Shown piece by piece: positions 7,976-17,696 of a stretch of DNA of 64,000 bases. The notes below the pieces were generated by a model that did not search any database, had not been told where the DNA came from, and saw only the letters and a list, made by a program, of their open reading frames with translations. Source of the DNA: Phyllobacteriaceae bacterium (GTDB taxonomy: Bacteria; Pseudomonadota; Alphaproteobacteria; Rhizobiales; Rhizobiaceae); NCBI GenBank assembly GCA_016711085.1, contig JADJTR010000012.1, forward strand, positions 496,001 to 560,000, written 5' to 3'. A program made the position numbers and the translations under genes. The first letter of the stretch is position 1. Each line of letters begins with the position of its first letter.

Positions 7976-9013
7976 ATGGCGAAGAAAACGCAACCGACCG
8001 CGGCGCGGCTTGCCCTCGATGAATTGCACACGCTCTGCGTCGCCGCGGTGCGCAACGCCGGCGCGCGCAAGGCCTTCGCCCGCTCGCTCGCCGACGCCAC
8101 CGTCGCGGCCGAGGCGGAAGGCCAGAAGATCGTCGGGCTCGCGCATTTCTTCGATTACACGGAGTCGCTGCGCGCCGGGCGCATCGACGGCACGGCCAAA
8201 CCGAAAGTGAAAAAGGTCCGCCCCGGCGTGTTCCATGTCGAGGCCGGCAGCGGCCTCGCCCAGCTCGGCTTCGACAAGGCTTTCAAGCGGCTGGTCAAGG
8301 CGGCGCGGAAGCACGGCGTCGCGGTGTTTTCGCAGGCCAACGCCTACACCTGCGGTTCGCTCGGCTACCATGCCGAAAGGCTGGCGAAGGAGGGCCTCGT
8401 GGCGTTCGCCGCCACCAACGGGCCGGCGCTGATCGCCGGCGGCGGCGCGACGAAGCCGATCTACTGCACCAACCCGATGGCGTTCGCCGCGCCGGTCGCC
8501 GGGGGAGCGCCGCTCATCATCGACCAGTCGTCGTCGGCGACCGCCTTCGTCAACGTCCGCGCCGCTGCCGAAGCCGGCAAATCCATCCCCGAAGGCTGGG
8601 CCGTCGACAGGGCCGGCCATCCGACCACCGATCCGAAAGCGGCGATGGAGGGCGCGCTGCTCGCCTTCGGCGGCGCGCGCGGCGGCAACATCGCGCTGAT
8701 GGTCGAGGTGCTGGCGGCGGGATTGTCGGGGGCCAATTGGTCGCTCGATGCGCCGTCGGGATTTTCCGGCTCGCGCTCGCCCGGCACGGGGCTTTTCATC
8801 GTCGCCATCGATCCGGACGCGCTGGCGCCCGGCTTCGCCGAACGGCTGGCGGCGCAATTGGCGCGGCTTTCCGGCGACTACGGCGTCCACATTCCCGGCA
8901 AGGCCAAGGCCGAGGCGGCGGCGAAGGCCGCCAGCGACGGCGTGGCGCTCGACGCGGCGCTGGTGCGCCGGCTGCGCAACGAGGCGGGAGGAACGACCGG
9001 GGCGGCCGCCTGA
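7976..9013 (+). CDS. Ldh2/malate-lactate dehydrogenase family oxidoreductase
   Basis: About 345 residues, ATG at 7976 two bases after the previous stop. Family features: the helical N-terminal domain, EGQKIVGLAHFFDY, the catalytic-loop region SQANAYTCGSLGYHAERLA with the conserved His, CTNPMAFAAP, and GWAVDRAGHPTTDP. Ldh2 enzymes use NAD(P) and include malate, ureidoglycolate and delta1-pyrroline-2-carboxylate reductases. Together with the upstream N-demethylase-like enzyme, a role as imino-acid reductase in proline-betaine or hydroxyproline-betaine breakdown is plausible but not shown. Confidence 0.8.
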   Translation: MAKKTQPTAARLALDELHTLCVAAVRNAGARKAFARSLADATVAAEAEGQKIVGLAHFFDYTESLRAGRIDGTAKPKVKKVRPGVFHVEAGSGLAQLGFDKAFKRLVKAARKHGVAVFSQANAYTCGSLGYHAERLAKEGLVAFAATNGPALIAGGGATKPIYCTNPMAFAAPVAGGAPLIIDQSSSATAFVNVRAAAEAGKSIPEGWAVDRAGHPTTDPKAAMEGALLAFGGARGGNIALMVEVLAAGLSGANWSLDAPSGFSGSRSPGTGLFIVAIDPDALAPGFAERLAAQLARLSGDYGVHIPGKAKAEAAAKAASDGVALDAALVRRLRNEAGGTTGAAA

Positions 9014-9040
9014 ACCGGATGGCTTGACTACGGCTGTGCG

Positions 9041-9967
9041 TCAGAACCGCTTTATCTTGACGCCTGCCAGTTCCCGCGCCACGGCGCGGCGGAACAATGA
9101 CGGCCCCACCCAGGTGAGAACGCAGAAAGCGAACCAGGCAAGGGATGCCACAAGTTGGACCATCGGCGGAAAGGCGGTGAGCAGCGCGCGCCTGAAAACC
9201 TGCCAGACGAAATAGAGACCGATGATGACGCCCCAGCGCTGCGGCATGCTTAGCCTTTCCATAAGGCTGGCCCAGCGCCACCAGATGCCCATGACCGGAT
9301 TCTGCCGCGTCTTGATCGACACCAGCAGGGCAATGGCGGACGGATCCTCGGCGTTTTCCCGCAGCGCCCACAGCGCCCTGTCGCGCGCTTCGTCGATGCG
9401 TCCGGCCCGCAAATCCTGCGTGCCGGCGGCGACAAGCACGGAAAGGTTGTCGGGCTGAAGCGCGACGGCGCGCGCCAGCAACGGCTCTGCTTCCTCCTTT
9501 CGCCCCGTCTTGCCGAGGAAGTCGGCAAAGCCGGCAAGGTAGTCGACGTCGTCGGGATCGCCTTCGAGGCAGCGGCGCCAGGATTGCTCGGCGGCGGGAT
9601 ACTTGCCGAGATTTTCCTCGGCTATCGCCTTGAGATACCAAGCGTAGGGCTGATCGGGATCGCGTTCCAGCACGGCGTCGGCGGCGGCAAGCGTTGCCTT
9701 GCGGCGCGCGCCGCCGCGATCGGCGATCTGCGCCGACAGCAACAGGCCACGAATGCCGTCTGGATCGGCGGCAAGGACGGATTTCAGCGCCGATTCGGCT
9801 TCGCCCCAGCGTTTGAGCGCCGCCAGCGCGCTCACCATCAGCACCTGCGCCTCGGCGTTGTCCGGTTCCGCGGCGAGTACCTCGGCCGCCGATTTGCGCG
9901 CGTTTTCGGCGTTGCCGACTTCCAGGCTGCGGCGGGCGGCGAGCAGCGCCCTTTCGGTGGATCGCAT
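9041..9967 (-). CDS. TPR protein with C-terminal membrane helices
   Basis: 308 residues. Six tetratricopeptide-like repeats cover residues 1-215 (for example ENARKSAAEVLAAEPDNAEA; YPAAEQSWRRCLEGDPDDVDY). The C-terminal third has two hydrophobic helices (WGVIIGLYFVWQVF; LVASLAWFAFCVLTWVG), so the repeats are likely anchored at the cytoplasmic face of the membrane. It follows the AAA+ ATPase gene by 21 bases in the same direction and probably works with it. The gene pair is divergent from the YcaO locus. Confidence 0.72.
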   Translation of the reverse strand: MRSTERALLAARRSLEVGNAENARKSAAEVLAAEPDNAEAQVLMVSALAALKRWGEAESALKSVLAADPDGIRGLLLSAQIADRGGARRKATLAAADAVLERDPDQPYAWYLKAIAEENLGKYPAAEQSWRRCLEGDPDDVDYLAGFADFLGKTGRKEEAEPLLARAVALQPDNLSVLVAAGTQDLRAGRIDEARDRALWALRENAEDPSAIALLVSIKTRQNPVMGIWWRWASLMERLSMPQRWGVIIGLYFVWQVFRRALLTAFPPMVQLVASLAWFAFCVLTWVGPSLFRRAVARELAGVKIKRF

Positions 9968-9988
9968 GTCCAGGCTCCTGCTGGTGGC

Positions 9989-11335
9989 TTATCTGGCGTG
10001 CTTGTCGAGAAAAGCGGCGACTTCGTCGTACAGGCCGCCCTGATTGGCGTATTTGGCGTAGTTGCGCGCCGAGGACAGCCATTCGAGCGTCGATGGCCGC
10101 ATCGCAGTGAGCGTAGACCGGAAATGCGCCGCCGTCAGCGGCGCGATCGTGTCGTCGCGCATGGAATCCTCGATGGCGAGTTCGACGGCGGCGTCGACGA
10201 GGCCGGCGATATCGGCGCCGGAAAATCCGGAGGTCCGCGCCGCGATCGCCTCGATGTCGACGTCGCCGGCGCGCGGCCGGTCAGCCAGATGCAGGCGAAG
10301 TATGGCGCGCCGGGCCGCCTCGTCCGGCGGCGGCACGAATACGACGCGGTCGAAACGGCCGGGCCGCCGGAACGCCGGATCGATCGCCCAAGGGACATTC
10401 GTGGCGGCAAGCACCAAAACGCCCTCGTTTGAGGCCGAAATCCCGTCCATTTCCGACAGGAAGGTGGAGACCAGCGTCGACTGGGCGTTTTCGGAGGAAT
10501 ATTTGCGCCGCGCCGCCAGCGCCTCGATTTCGTCAATGAACAACACGGTCGGCCGCGACCGGCGCGCTTGCTCGAAAGCGGCGGCAAGCCGTTTTTCCGA
10601 CTGGCCGATATACATGTCGAGGATTTCCGGGATGTGGATCGGCACGAAGCGGGCGGCGCACTCGCCGGCGGTGGCGCGGGCGAGCAGGGTCTTGCCGCAA
10701 CCGGGCGGTCCGAACATCAATACGCCGCCGCCCGCCTTCTTGCGGAAGCGCTGGAAGAGCGCCGGTCTCGCGAACGGATGAACGATTCGGCGGCGGATTT
10801 GCGCCTTGACGTCCTCATGGCCGCCGACATCGGCGAAAGTGACACGTTCGCGGTCCCCCGGGGCAGGCGTCGCCGCCGGCCGCGGCGTTTCGATGCGGCG
10901 GCCGCCGAGGTCGAAAATTTCCGCTCCGCCGCCATGCGCCTGAGCTACGGCAAACTCGGCGTCGAGCGCCGCGTCGCGGACACTGGCGTCGCTGGCGAGA
11001 GCGGCGCGATAATGGCGCGCCGCCGCCGCGCGGTCGCCGTCGACCAGCGTGGCGCGCGCCCGCAGCACCAACGCCTTCGGCGTATCGCCGGCCGCCCAGT
11101 CCAGCGCGTCCGCCGCGGCGCCGAACTCGATCAGGAAATCGGCCACCCGCAAGCGCGCGTCCTCGCTTTTATAGGCGGCGGGCGCCAATTCGGAGAGAAA
11201 ACCGACGATCTGGGCGGGATCGGCGGTTTCGCGCGCGGCGCGCAACAACGCCTTCAGCACCGCTTCGGAGCCGGAAGCATCGCGCGCCGCCTGCGCCAGT
11301 TCGCCGATATCGTTGTCCACGCTGTCGGGTTCCAT
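9989..11335 (-). CDS. AAA+ ATPase, Cdc48/spastin-like
   Basis: 448 residues. Residues 1-165 are a TPR-like helical region; residues 175-420 form one AAA+ module with FADVGGHEDVK, Walker A GPPGCGKTLLARATA, the pore-loop region PEILDMYIGQSEKR, Walker B VLFIDEIEAL, sensor 1 LAATN and the arginine finger region RRPGRFDR. A single AAA ring of this type unfolds or remodels protein substrates. There is no protease domain. The gene starts at 11335 and is transcribed away from the small ORF and YcaO gene that begin about 140 bases further on, with the TPR gene behind it. Confidence 0.85.
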   Translation of the reverse strand: MEPDSVDNDIGELAQAARDASGSEAVLKALLRAARETADPAQIVGFLSELAPAAYKSEDARLRVADFLIEFGAAADALDWAAGDTPKALVLRARATLVDGDRAAAARHYRAALASDASVRDAALDAEFAVAQAHGGGAEIFDLGGRRIETPRPAATPAPGDRERVTFADVGGHEDVKAQIRRRIVHPFARPALFQRFRKKAGGGVLMFGPPGCGKTLLARATAGECAARFVPIHIPEILDMYIGQSEKRLAAAFEQARRSRPTVLFIDEIEALAARRKYSSENAQSTLVSTFLSEMDGISASNEGVLVLAATNVPWAIDPAFRRPGRFDRVVFVPPPDEAARRAILRLHLADRPRAGDVDIEAIAARTSGFSGADIAGLVDAAVELAIEDSMRDDTIAPLTAAHFRSTLTAMRPSTLEWLSSARNYAKYANQGGLYDEVAAFLDKHAR

Positions 11336-11476
11336 ACAACCACTGCCGATACATAGACCGCAACCACAGGTCTTGAAAAGGCCGGCGCGCGCTTTCCACC
11401 CGCCGCGTCCATCGGCGGCGCATTAACCTTTCAGGCACGATTGGCGCGCAACTTCGAACCGTCTCCGGCATGATTC

Positions 11477-11740
11477 GTGCGCCGGTCCGCATTGTTCGAG
11501 GTCGCCTTGCCGTCCAACGCCCCCCTGCTCCGCATCGTCGTCGCCAATCCGCCGCCGCTCGCGCCGGACGACATACCGCCGCTCGTTTCGCAACTGCGCG
11601 AGGATCACGAACTCGACATCGCCGACCTCGACGCCGAGGCGTGCCCGCCGGACCAGCGCCATTTCCTCGCCGACGGCCGCGAGGCCTGGGTCTACGACCA
11701 CGGCGAAATCGCCGAACTGCTGTTTGTGCGCGGCGTCTGA
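11477..11740 (+). CDS. small acidic protein upstream of YcaO, unknown
   Basis: 87 residues from a GTG at 11477; no clear RBS. After a short basic start the chain is proline-rich (NPPPLAPDDIPP) and then acidic (DHELDIADLDAE), ending YDHGEIAELLFVRGV with one Cys in the middle. No family recognised. Because the next gene is a YcaO enzyme, it could be a substrate or accessory peptide, but it has only one Cys and few Ser/Thr residues to cyclise, so this is a weak idea. It could also be a regulator. Confidence 0.45.
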   Translation: MRRSALFEVALPSNAPLLRIVVANPPPLAPDDIPPLVSQLREDHELDIADLDAEACPPDQRHFLADGREAWVYDHGEIAELLFVRGV

Positions 11741-11907
11741 CTGCCGCCCCTTCGCTTCGGATCCCGCCGACTGAACTGACTTGCTTGGCGGGGCGAGGCG
11801 TCGCTCGTTTTCGACCATGGGTCATGCGACTTGATTTGCCGCGCGGTATCGGCGATGCCTGATGCAGGCGTCCCGCTCCGGTCGCCACCGCCAACCGGCA
11901 GGTCGCC

Positions 11908-12986
11908 ATGCACGGGCCGCCATCGAATATCGACGCTCTGCGGGCCTTCGCCGGCAATCTCGACGGTATCCAGGCGGTGCACCCGCCCGATGCGCCCGGA
12001 GCCTCGATCGTCATGGCGCTCGGCCGCGACCGGGCCGGCCACTCCGTCACCTTCGCCGGCTGCGGCCTCTCGCTCGACGAAGCTTTTGTCTCCTGCGTCG
12101 GCGAAGCGGCGGAATGGTCGGCGCAAAATGCCCGCCAACGCCCGCTGGCCAAAGCCGCTCCGGCGCTGCCGGCGATAGCGGACTTCGACCAATTGTTCGC
12201 CGAAAGTCCCGTCCATGCCGAATGGGTCGCATTGGATGGCCTGGGCGGAACGCCGGACGGACGGGCGCCGCGCGACCTTTTCGTCGCCGGCGCGCCGCTG
12301 CGTCTGCCGCTCAGCCATGGTTGCGCCGCCGGCTCAAATCCCGACGCGGCGTTGTTCGGCGCGCTGTGCGAATGGGTGGAGCGCGACGCGGCGCTTGCCT
12401 GGTGGTCTGGCCAAAGGCGCGCGCAAGGGGCATGCGCTGCGGCGAAGGAAGCCGCCCAAGACTGGCTGACCGAGGCGCGCCAGAAAACCCCGGGCGCGTC
12501 ACGGTCTTGCTCGACATCGGCGCCGGTTCGGCGGTTCCGGTCATTGCCGCCGCCTCGTTCGACCGCGACGGAGGCGCCGCCGCCTTCGGCATGAAGGCCC
12601 ATGGCAATCCGGCGAAGGCGGCGACGGGCGCGCTGCGCGAATTGGTCCAGATGGAGTTCGGTCTGCGCCTTTCGCAAATGAAGCTCGCCAGACAGGGAAA
12701 GGACGCCCTCGCGCCCGGCGATCTGGCGACATTGCGCCGCGCCGGCGCGATCGGGTCCGGTTCGGCGCTGGTGACGCCTGCTGCGTGCCTGGCCGGTACG
12801 CACCCTGGCGCCGGCGACGAAGACCCTCGCCGACTGGCGACGCGTCTTGGCCGCGAAGGCCGTCATGTCTGGGCTTGCCGCCTCGACGACGAACCCGGGA
12901 TCGCCGTAGTGCGCGCCCTGGTCACGGGTTTGCGCGCGCCATTGCGCAACCAGACGGGTTGTTCTGGCATTCCCGCGCTCTATTGA
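11908..12986 (+). CDS. YcaO-domain protein (frameshifted in this sequence)
   Basis: Two frames must be joined to give about 359 residues. The N-terminal part carries the YcaO ATP-binding motif SHGCAAGSNPDAALFGALCEWVERDAA; the C-terminal part (second frame) has the second conserved helix KAATGALRELVQMEF and the typical ending VVRALVTGLRAP. The frames switch at 12488-12491, a CCCC run where adding one C restores continuity. YcaO enzymes activate peptide amides with ATP to make azolines, thioamides or amidines, or methylthiolate ribosomal protein S12 (RimO-associated). No cyclodehydratase partner (E1-like), TfuA or dehydrogenase is adjacent. The C-terminus lacks the proline-rich tail of azoline-forming enzymes. 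Confidence 0.75.
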
Positions 12987-13210
12987 AATTGGCGGCGTCG
13001 GAATCGCGCAATGTTCGCGATGGATCGAAAAACGACAGATCATTGGTGCTACGCTGCCAAGCCGCATTCCGATACCGCGAATGGTTTCACCCTTTCGGTG
13101 GCGACGCCGTAGACGGTAAGGTGGCGAACCCCCAGATCGCGAAAGTGTGCTGACTTGAAGTGAAGCGTTCATTTAGCTAGCGTCAATTGGGGAACAGGAC
13201 TGTTGCAGGG

Positions 13211-15184
13211 GTGATCAAGAAACTCGACGTCAGCATTGCCGGGCCATTCGGCTTGTCTTTCGACGGAAAACCGCTTCGGCTGGCAACGCGCAAGGGCGAG
13301 GCGTTGATCGGTTATCTTGCTGTCGGCGAAGCATCGCGGGTCAGCCGTTCAGTCGCGGCGTCGCTTTTATGGTCCGATGTTGGCGAAGAACTGGCGCGAA
13401 CATCGTTGCGCCAAGTGCTTCGGAGTCTGCGCAAGACTTTCGACGAGATCGGATTCGCCGGCTTCGACGCCGACATGCAGTTCATTTGGCTCGATAAGTC
13501 GCACGTACGGATCGATGTCGAGCGCCTCATTGAAAGCATCGGCGACGGGGAAGTTCCAAAACCTTCCCTGCTTTCCTATCTGCAATTCGGCGAAGCGATC
13601 CTCCAGGGATCGGAGGACCTCGACGAATCGTTCGGCAGTTGGGTCAGGGTGCAACGCAAATTGCTCGGAGACCGGATTTTGTCCGCTTTGGAGGCCAATA
13701 TCGCCAAAGTCAATGGCGGCGAGACTGGCGCCCAGTGGGCCGCCGCCATCTGCGCGTTCGATCCAACCAACGAACCGGCTGTCCGCAAGACCATGCTGGC
13801 CCGCGCCAGCCGCGGAGACCAGGCAGGAGCGCTGGCGGCTTACGAAACGCTGTGGAACCTGTTGCGCGACGAGTATGACGCCGAACCGATGCCCGAGACA
13901 CAACAGGCCGTCGCGGCGATCAAGCTCGGCATGGTGCCGGCGGCGCAACCTGAGGCGCGCGCGATCATTGGCGATCAAAGCCTTGCGCCGATTTTGATCG
14001 TTGAAATTGCGGCAGCGATCGAAAGTCCGCCGCCCGGGCACTTGATCGGCATGCGCATGGAACTGGTGTCGCTTCTGGCGCGCTTTCGCGAGTGGATCAT
14101 CGTCGACTGGAATCCCGCCGAAATCGCCTCGGACAGGGAATGGTATCGCGTTATGCTTTCCACATGGGAGGAAGGTTCGACCTCGGCTTTCAATGTCAGT
14201 TTCAAGTCGGGAGAGAACGGCCGTTTCATCTGGGGCGAAACCGTACGCGGCGGACTCGCTGATTTCGTTTCGACCATGGAGCGCCATGTCCGTCATTTGG
14301 CCGCAGCGCTGAAAATCCAGCTTTCCGCCGATCGGCTCAATCGCGCTGTCGTCCCAAATCCGCTGCCCGCGAGCTTGTTCGATAGATGGGTGAAGGCCCA
14401 ACAGGCGTTGTTGCAATGGCGCTACGATGAAGACGAGCTTGCGAAAACGCTGCTGGAGGACATCACGCGCGCCGCGCCGGATTTCTCTGCGGCCTACAGC
14501 GCCTTGGCCCAGTATGCCAACGGTCGCCACATTGTCTGCCCGGGCATATGTTGCGACAACGCGCTGCTCGACGACGGCTATGCCGACGCACTGAAGGCGC
14601 GGCAGCTCGATCCCCTAGACGCCAAGGCCTATCTGGCCATCGGGTGGAATCGCGCCATGGCCGGTGAATATGAAGAATCGGCAACGGCTTTTCGCGAGGC
14701 GCTGGCGCTCAATTCCGCCGATCCGTGGAACCTGGTGTCGGCGACGCACGGCCTGGCCTTCGTCGGGGAAGTCGAGGAACTCGCGCCGCTGATCGGGCGC
14801 ATCGAAAGCCTGGGCGTGAGCCTGTCGGCGATGCAATGGAGTTTCATGGCCGGCATCTACTATATCGTCGGCGATCTCCGGCGCAGCGCCGACGCGGCGG
14901 CGCGTGGCGGCGAGGGGTATTTCGGCATGCGGGTCTGGCAGGTCGCCGCGCTCCGGGGATTGCGGCGCGCGGACGAAGCCGCCGCCGCCGCCGACATGCT
15001 GTTTGCGTCGCTCGCGCAGAACTGGAAGGGTGCCGATCCGCCGACGCCCGCCGCCGCGTTTGCCTGGCTCGAGGCCATTTTCCCGATTCGCGACCGGCAA
15101 ACCCGCCAGCGCGTTTTCGACGCGCTGGCGAGAAGCGGCATGGGCGGGGGCTCGCCGCCTCAGCGACAGACCGAGAAAGTGTAG
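13211..15184 (+). CDS. SARP/BTAD-type transcriptional regulator with C-terminal TPR domain
   Basis: About 660 residues; start is GTG 13211 or TTG 13187. Residues 1-90 form an OmpR-like winged helix (GPFGLSFDGKPLRL; RQVLRSLRKTF). Residues 95-240 are a bacterial transcriptional activation domain (LLSYLQFGEAIL; LLGDRILSALEANIA; LARASRGDQAGALAAYETLWNLLRDEYD). The rest carries tetratricopeptide-like repeats (DPLDAKAYLAIGWNRAMAGEYEESATAFREALAL). In actinobacteria such proteins activate natural-product clusters; relatives of this layout are widespread in alphaproteobacteria. No adenylate cyclase or ATPase domain is seen. It follows the YcaO gene and faces the haem-peroxidase operon; the 3' ends overlap by 25 bases. 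Confidence 0.75.
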   Translation: MIKKLDVSIAGPFGLSFDGKPLRLATRKGEALIGYLAVGEASRVSRSVAASLLWSDVGEELARTSLRQVLRSLRKTFDEIGFAGFDADMQFIWLDKSHVRIDVERLIESIGDGEVPKPSLLSYLQFGEAILQGSEDLDESFGSWVRVQRKLLGDRILSALEANIAKVNGGETGAQWAAAICAFDPTNEPAVRKTMLARASRGDQAGALAAYETLWNLLRDEYDAEPMPETQQAVAAIKLGMVPAAQPEARAIIGDQSLAPILIVEIAAAIESPPPGHLIGMRMELVSLLARFREWIIVDWNPAEIASDREWYRVMLSTWEEGSTSAFNVSFKSGENGRFIWGETVRGGLADFVSTMERHVRHLAAALKIQLSADRLNRAVVPNPLPASLFDRWVKAQQALLQWRYDEDELAKTLLEDITRAAPDFSAAYSALAQYANGRHIVCPGICCDNALLDDGYADALKARQLDPLDAKAYLAIGWNRAMAGEYEESATAFREALALNSADPWNLVSATHGLAFVGEVEELAPLIGRIESLGVSLSAMQWSFMAGIYYIVGDLRRSADAAARGGEGYFGMRVWQVAALRGLRRADEAAAAADMLFASLAQNWKGADPPTPAAAFAWLEAIFPIRDRQTRQRVFDALARSGMGGGSPPQRQTEKV

Positions 15185-15615
15185 TCGGCGAGGCGTGTGT
15201 AGAGGAACGGTACGTGGCCTACCGCCGGGTTGTTCATTTTGATCTGGCCTTGGACGCAGTGCCCCTTTTTATTGAAGTAATCGGGAACGGGGTATTCGTC
15301 CATCGTACCGAGCTGGCTGATTTCCACCTTGCCCTTCTCGAACATCTTCACATCGGGCAGTTCGAGAACATAATGGGCGTGGTCGCTCTGGACGATGTCG
15401 ATCGGCATGTCGTTCGGCAGCCGGGCGGGAACGGTCATCACGCCGGACGTCTGTTGCCGCAGTTCGCCGATGGTGCGAGGCGCCTTGGCCCGGTTTATCG
15501 CCCATTCGTGGATCAATCTGCCGAGGCTTTCGGCGTTCGTGATCTGAAACAGGTCTGCCGGCGCTGCCGGGGCTGCGCTCCCTTTCGGCGTCGGTATGGT
15601 CGTTTTGGCTTTCAT
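15160..15615 (-). CDS. small protein downstream of haem peroxidase, unknown
   Basis: 151 residues from ATG 15615 with a strong GAGGAGG RBS, 10 bases after the peroxidase stop. The N-terminus is low-complexity (KTTIPTPKGSAAPAAPA); the remainder has a mixed composition with EYPVPDYFNKKGHCVQGQI and ends FSVCR. No signal peptide or membrane segment. I do not recognise the family. The tight spacing implies co-expression with the peroxidase, so it may be a partner, substrate or immunity-type protein. Its 3' end overlaps the regulator gene on the other strand by 25 bases. Confidence 0.65.
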   Translation of the reverse strand: MKAKTTIPTPKGSAAPAAPADLFQITNAESLGRLIHEWAINRAKAPRTIGELRQQTSGVMTVPARLPNDMPIDIVQSDHAHYVLELPDVKMFEKGKVEISQLGTMDEYPVPDYFNKKGHCVQGQIKMNNPAVGHVPFLYTRLADYTFSVCR

Positions 15616-15625
15616 TTCTTCCTCC

Positions 15626-17331
15626 TCAAATAAAGGGCAAGCCCACTGAAGTTCCCTCGCCGTGCGGCGCGGTTTTTTCCGATGGCGGCAAGCGGCCATC
15701 GATCCAGGTCAGGAACGCCGACATCGATTTCGGCGCACATGTGAAAATCGCATCGGCAAGGGTTTTCGGGTCGGTCGGATTGTCCAGGCCGGCAGCCTGC
15801 TCAGCGAGCGTTTTTTCGGCGTCCAGCAGGGATCGAAAGAATGTTTCCGCCACGATAAGAGAGCCGAGGGGGCCGAGGCGATCACCGTTCTCGAATACTG
15901 ACGCCTCGATCAGGACATAGAGGCCGAGCGGCGGGTCTTCCAGGAGTTTGTCGACCAGGTTGCTCGGCATTTTTTTATAGCCGTCGTCGAAGAATTCCGT
16001 AGCCGCCCAAAGACCGAGCTCCGGCATGGGGTGTGTATCGATTTTCCCAAGTGCGGAAATGATGTCGGGCATCGTCCCGGGCGGAAGCTCCTGTGCGATC
16101 GCCTTGGCAAACCAATCGGCGAGCGTCCTCGTTTTGACCACACCGGAAATCGCCGAACGCACAAGGTCGCGCCAGGCGAGTCCGTCGCCACCCTCCGCGG
16201 CAACGGTGGAATCGAGACCCATCGCGATCGATGGACGGATCTTTTTACTGTATTGCGGCTTGCCGACCGGTCCGACCTGGCCGCAGACCTTGAAAAACCT
16301 GCTCCATTCGGCGATCCAGCGCTTGTCGAGCGGCGTCGTGGCGGGGTCCCGGGAACTGGAGTGTCCGAGAACGCTATCCACGGTATGACCGCCCTTCTGG
16401 CACGCGCCGAATGTGTATTCGTCGCGAACCATTGCATGTCCGACCGGTAGACCGCGTCTGCGAATTCCCTCGACACCGGATTGGCGGTCTCCGGCGTCCA
16501 CAAAAGACCGGCCGTATCCGTCAAGCTGTTGTAGTAGCGATAGACATCATCGGACAAGAACAGGCAAAGGAATTCGTGACGAATGATGCCATGGTAGGCG
16601 TGGGTCACCGCGATTCTCGCCAGGCTGAACCGGTCGGAAAGCGAAAGCTCGCCGCCAGCGGCGTCTTTTTCGGGGAAGGCCTCGAATGCCTTGTTGTGGG
16701 CCATGGCGAACGCGGCGGTGAGCTGCGACAGGACGGCGTTGTCGTCGTTGCGCGCGTCGGCGACCAACGCGGCGCCGGTAGGAGTCGCTTTCGCATCGCA
16801 GGCGTTGTCGAAGCGGACGCGGCCGATGTCGCGGCGCGGCCCGGAATGAGGATCCGCGCAATGAACTCTCGGATGGGCGATCGAAGACAGGCGAAAAAAC
16901 GGGCAGAACTCCTTGCCGGCATCCGGTCGGTCATAGGCGGATTTGTCGATCGCCGGACCCAGCCCGTAGAGCGTGTCGAGCATCAGGGCGCGCGAGCGCA
17001 TGTTGCCGGGTGTCCTGATGTCGCCCAATTCCGGCGAAAGGATCGAGTTGATGGTCAAATCATGGGCGCAAAACTGCGCTAGATAGGTGAATCCGGCCGG
17101 AATGGCGCCGAAATCGGAATTTTTTGTCATTCGCATGAGTATCGACAAGTAATAAAAAAATTCGTCGGTGGCGGCTTCATCCATTTTTCCGGACAGGCCG
17201 GGAATGCCGACATAGTAGTCCGTCGGTTGCGGCGATGCGGAACCTCGCGGCGACAAGCTCCCGAAAATCCGCATGCGGGTTCCGGCTCCCGCTGCTGCGC
17301 CGAGCTTCGGCATCTCCCGAAGACTGTGCAT
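15626..17331 (-). CDS. animal-type haem peroxidase (frameshifted in this sequence)
   Basis: About 568 residues once one base is restored near 16440-16447. The N-terminal frame contains LAQFCAHDLTI, which fits the distal-His segment of the peroxidase-cyclooxygenase superfamily. The C-terminal frame continues with VGHAMVRDEYTFG, which fits the proximal-His motif (usual form RxGHsmV). The break lies directly before that proximal His. Start chosen at ATG 17331, preceded by AGGGGGGAA. No signal peptide is visible, so a cytoplasmic enzyme is implied. Bacterial members oxidise halides, phenolics or fatty acids; the substrate here is unknown. Forms an operon with the 151-aa gene and lies next to the BTAD regulator. 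Confidence 0.7.
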
Positions 17332-17696
17332 CCATTCCCCCCTTGTGGGCACATTCCGCGCGGGCCATCAATCCAAAGCGGCAGGCGGGGCGGGGTTCCT
17401 CCCTCGGCTCGCGGGGGCCAAAATGGCCGAACCCGGCGCGCCTTCGAGACGAGAGCCGTCGGCCGGCCCTCCCCGGGCGCCCGACTCCCCCCCCACGCCG
17501 CGCATTCATCACGTGGCGGACCGCATCGGCGAACACCGCCAGGCAGGCTTTGCACTTTCGATCGAAACGAAGGTGCCCCTGCCGACGGGTCGCGATCCCG
17601 GGAACCAGACCCGCCGGTTCAAATAGCGCGAAACCCGCCGCAGCGCTTCTCACCGCAATCCGGTCGTCGGCCCGGCCAGCGCCGGCAGGCTGTCGC
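17332..17696. other. gap between haem peroxidase and guaA, no supported gene
   Basis: 365 bases. The part from 17380 to 17510 is unusually G/C-homopolymer-rich, like the artefact blocks elsewhere, but keeps mixed sequence. Reading frames cross it only as shadows. The peroxidase promoter should be in here; I see no convincing -35/-10. Nothing else to report. Confidence 0.4.

Noticed and set aside
17177..17653. 158-residue reverse frame upstream of the haem peroxidase
   Set aside because: Composition unlike a protein in most of its length and no RBS; only a short DRKCKACLAVF segment looks protein-like.
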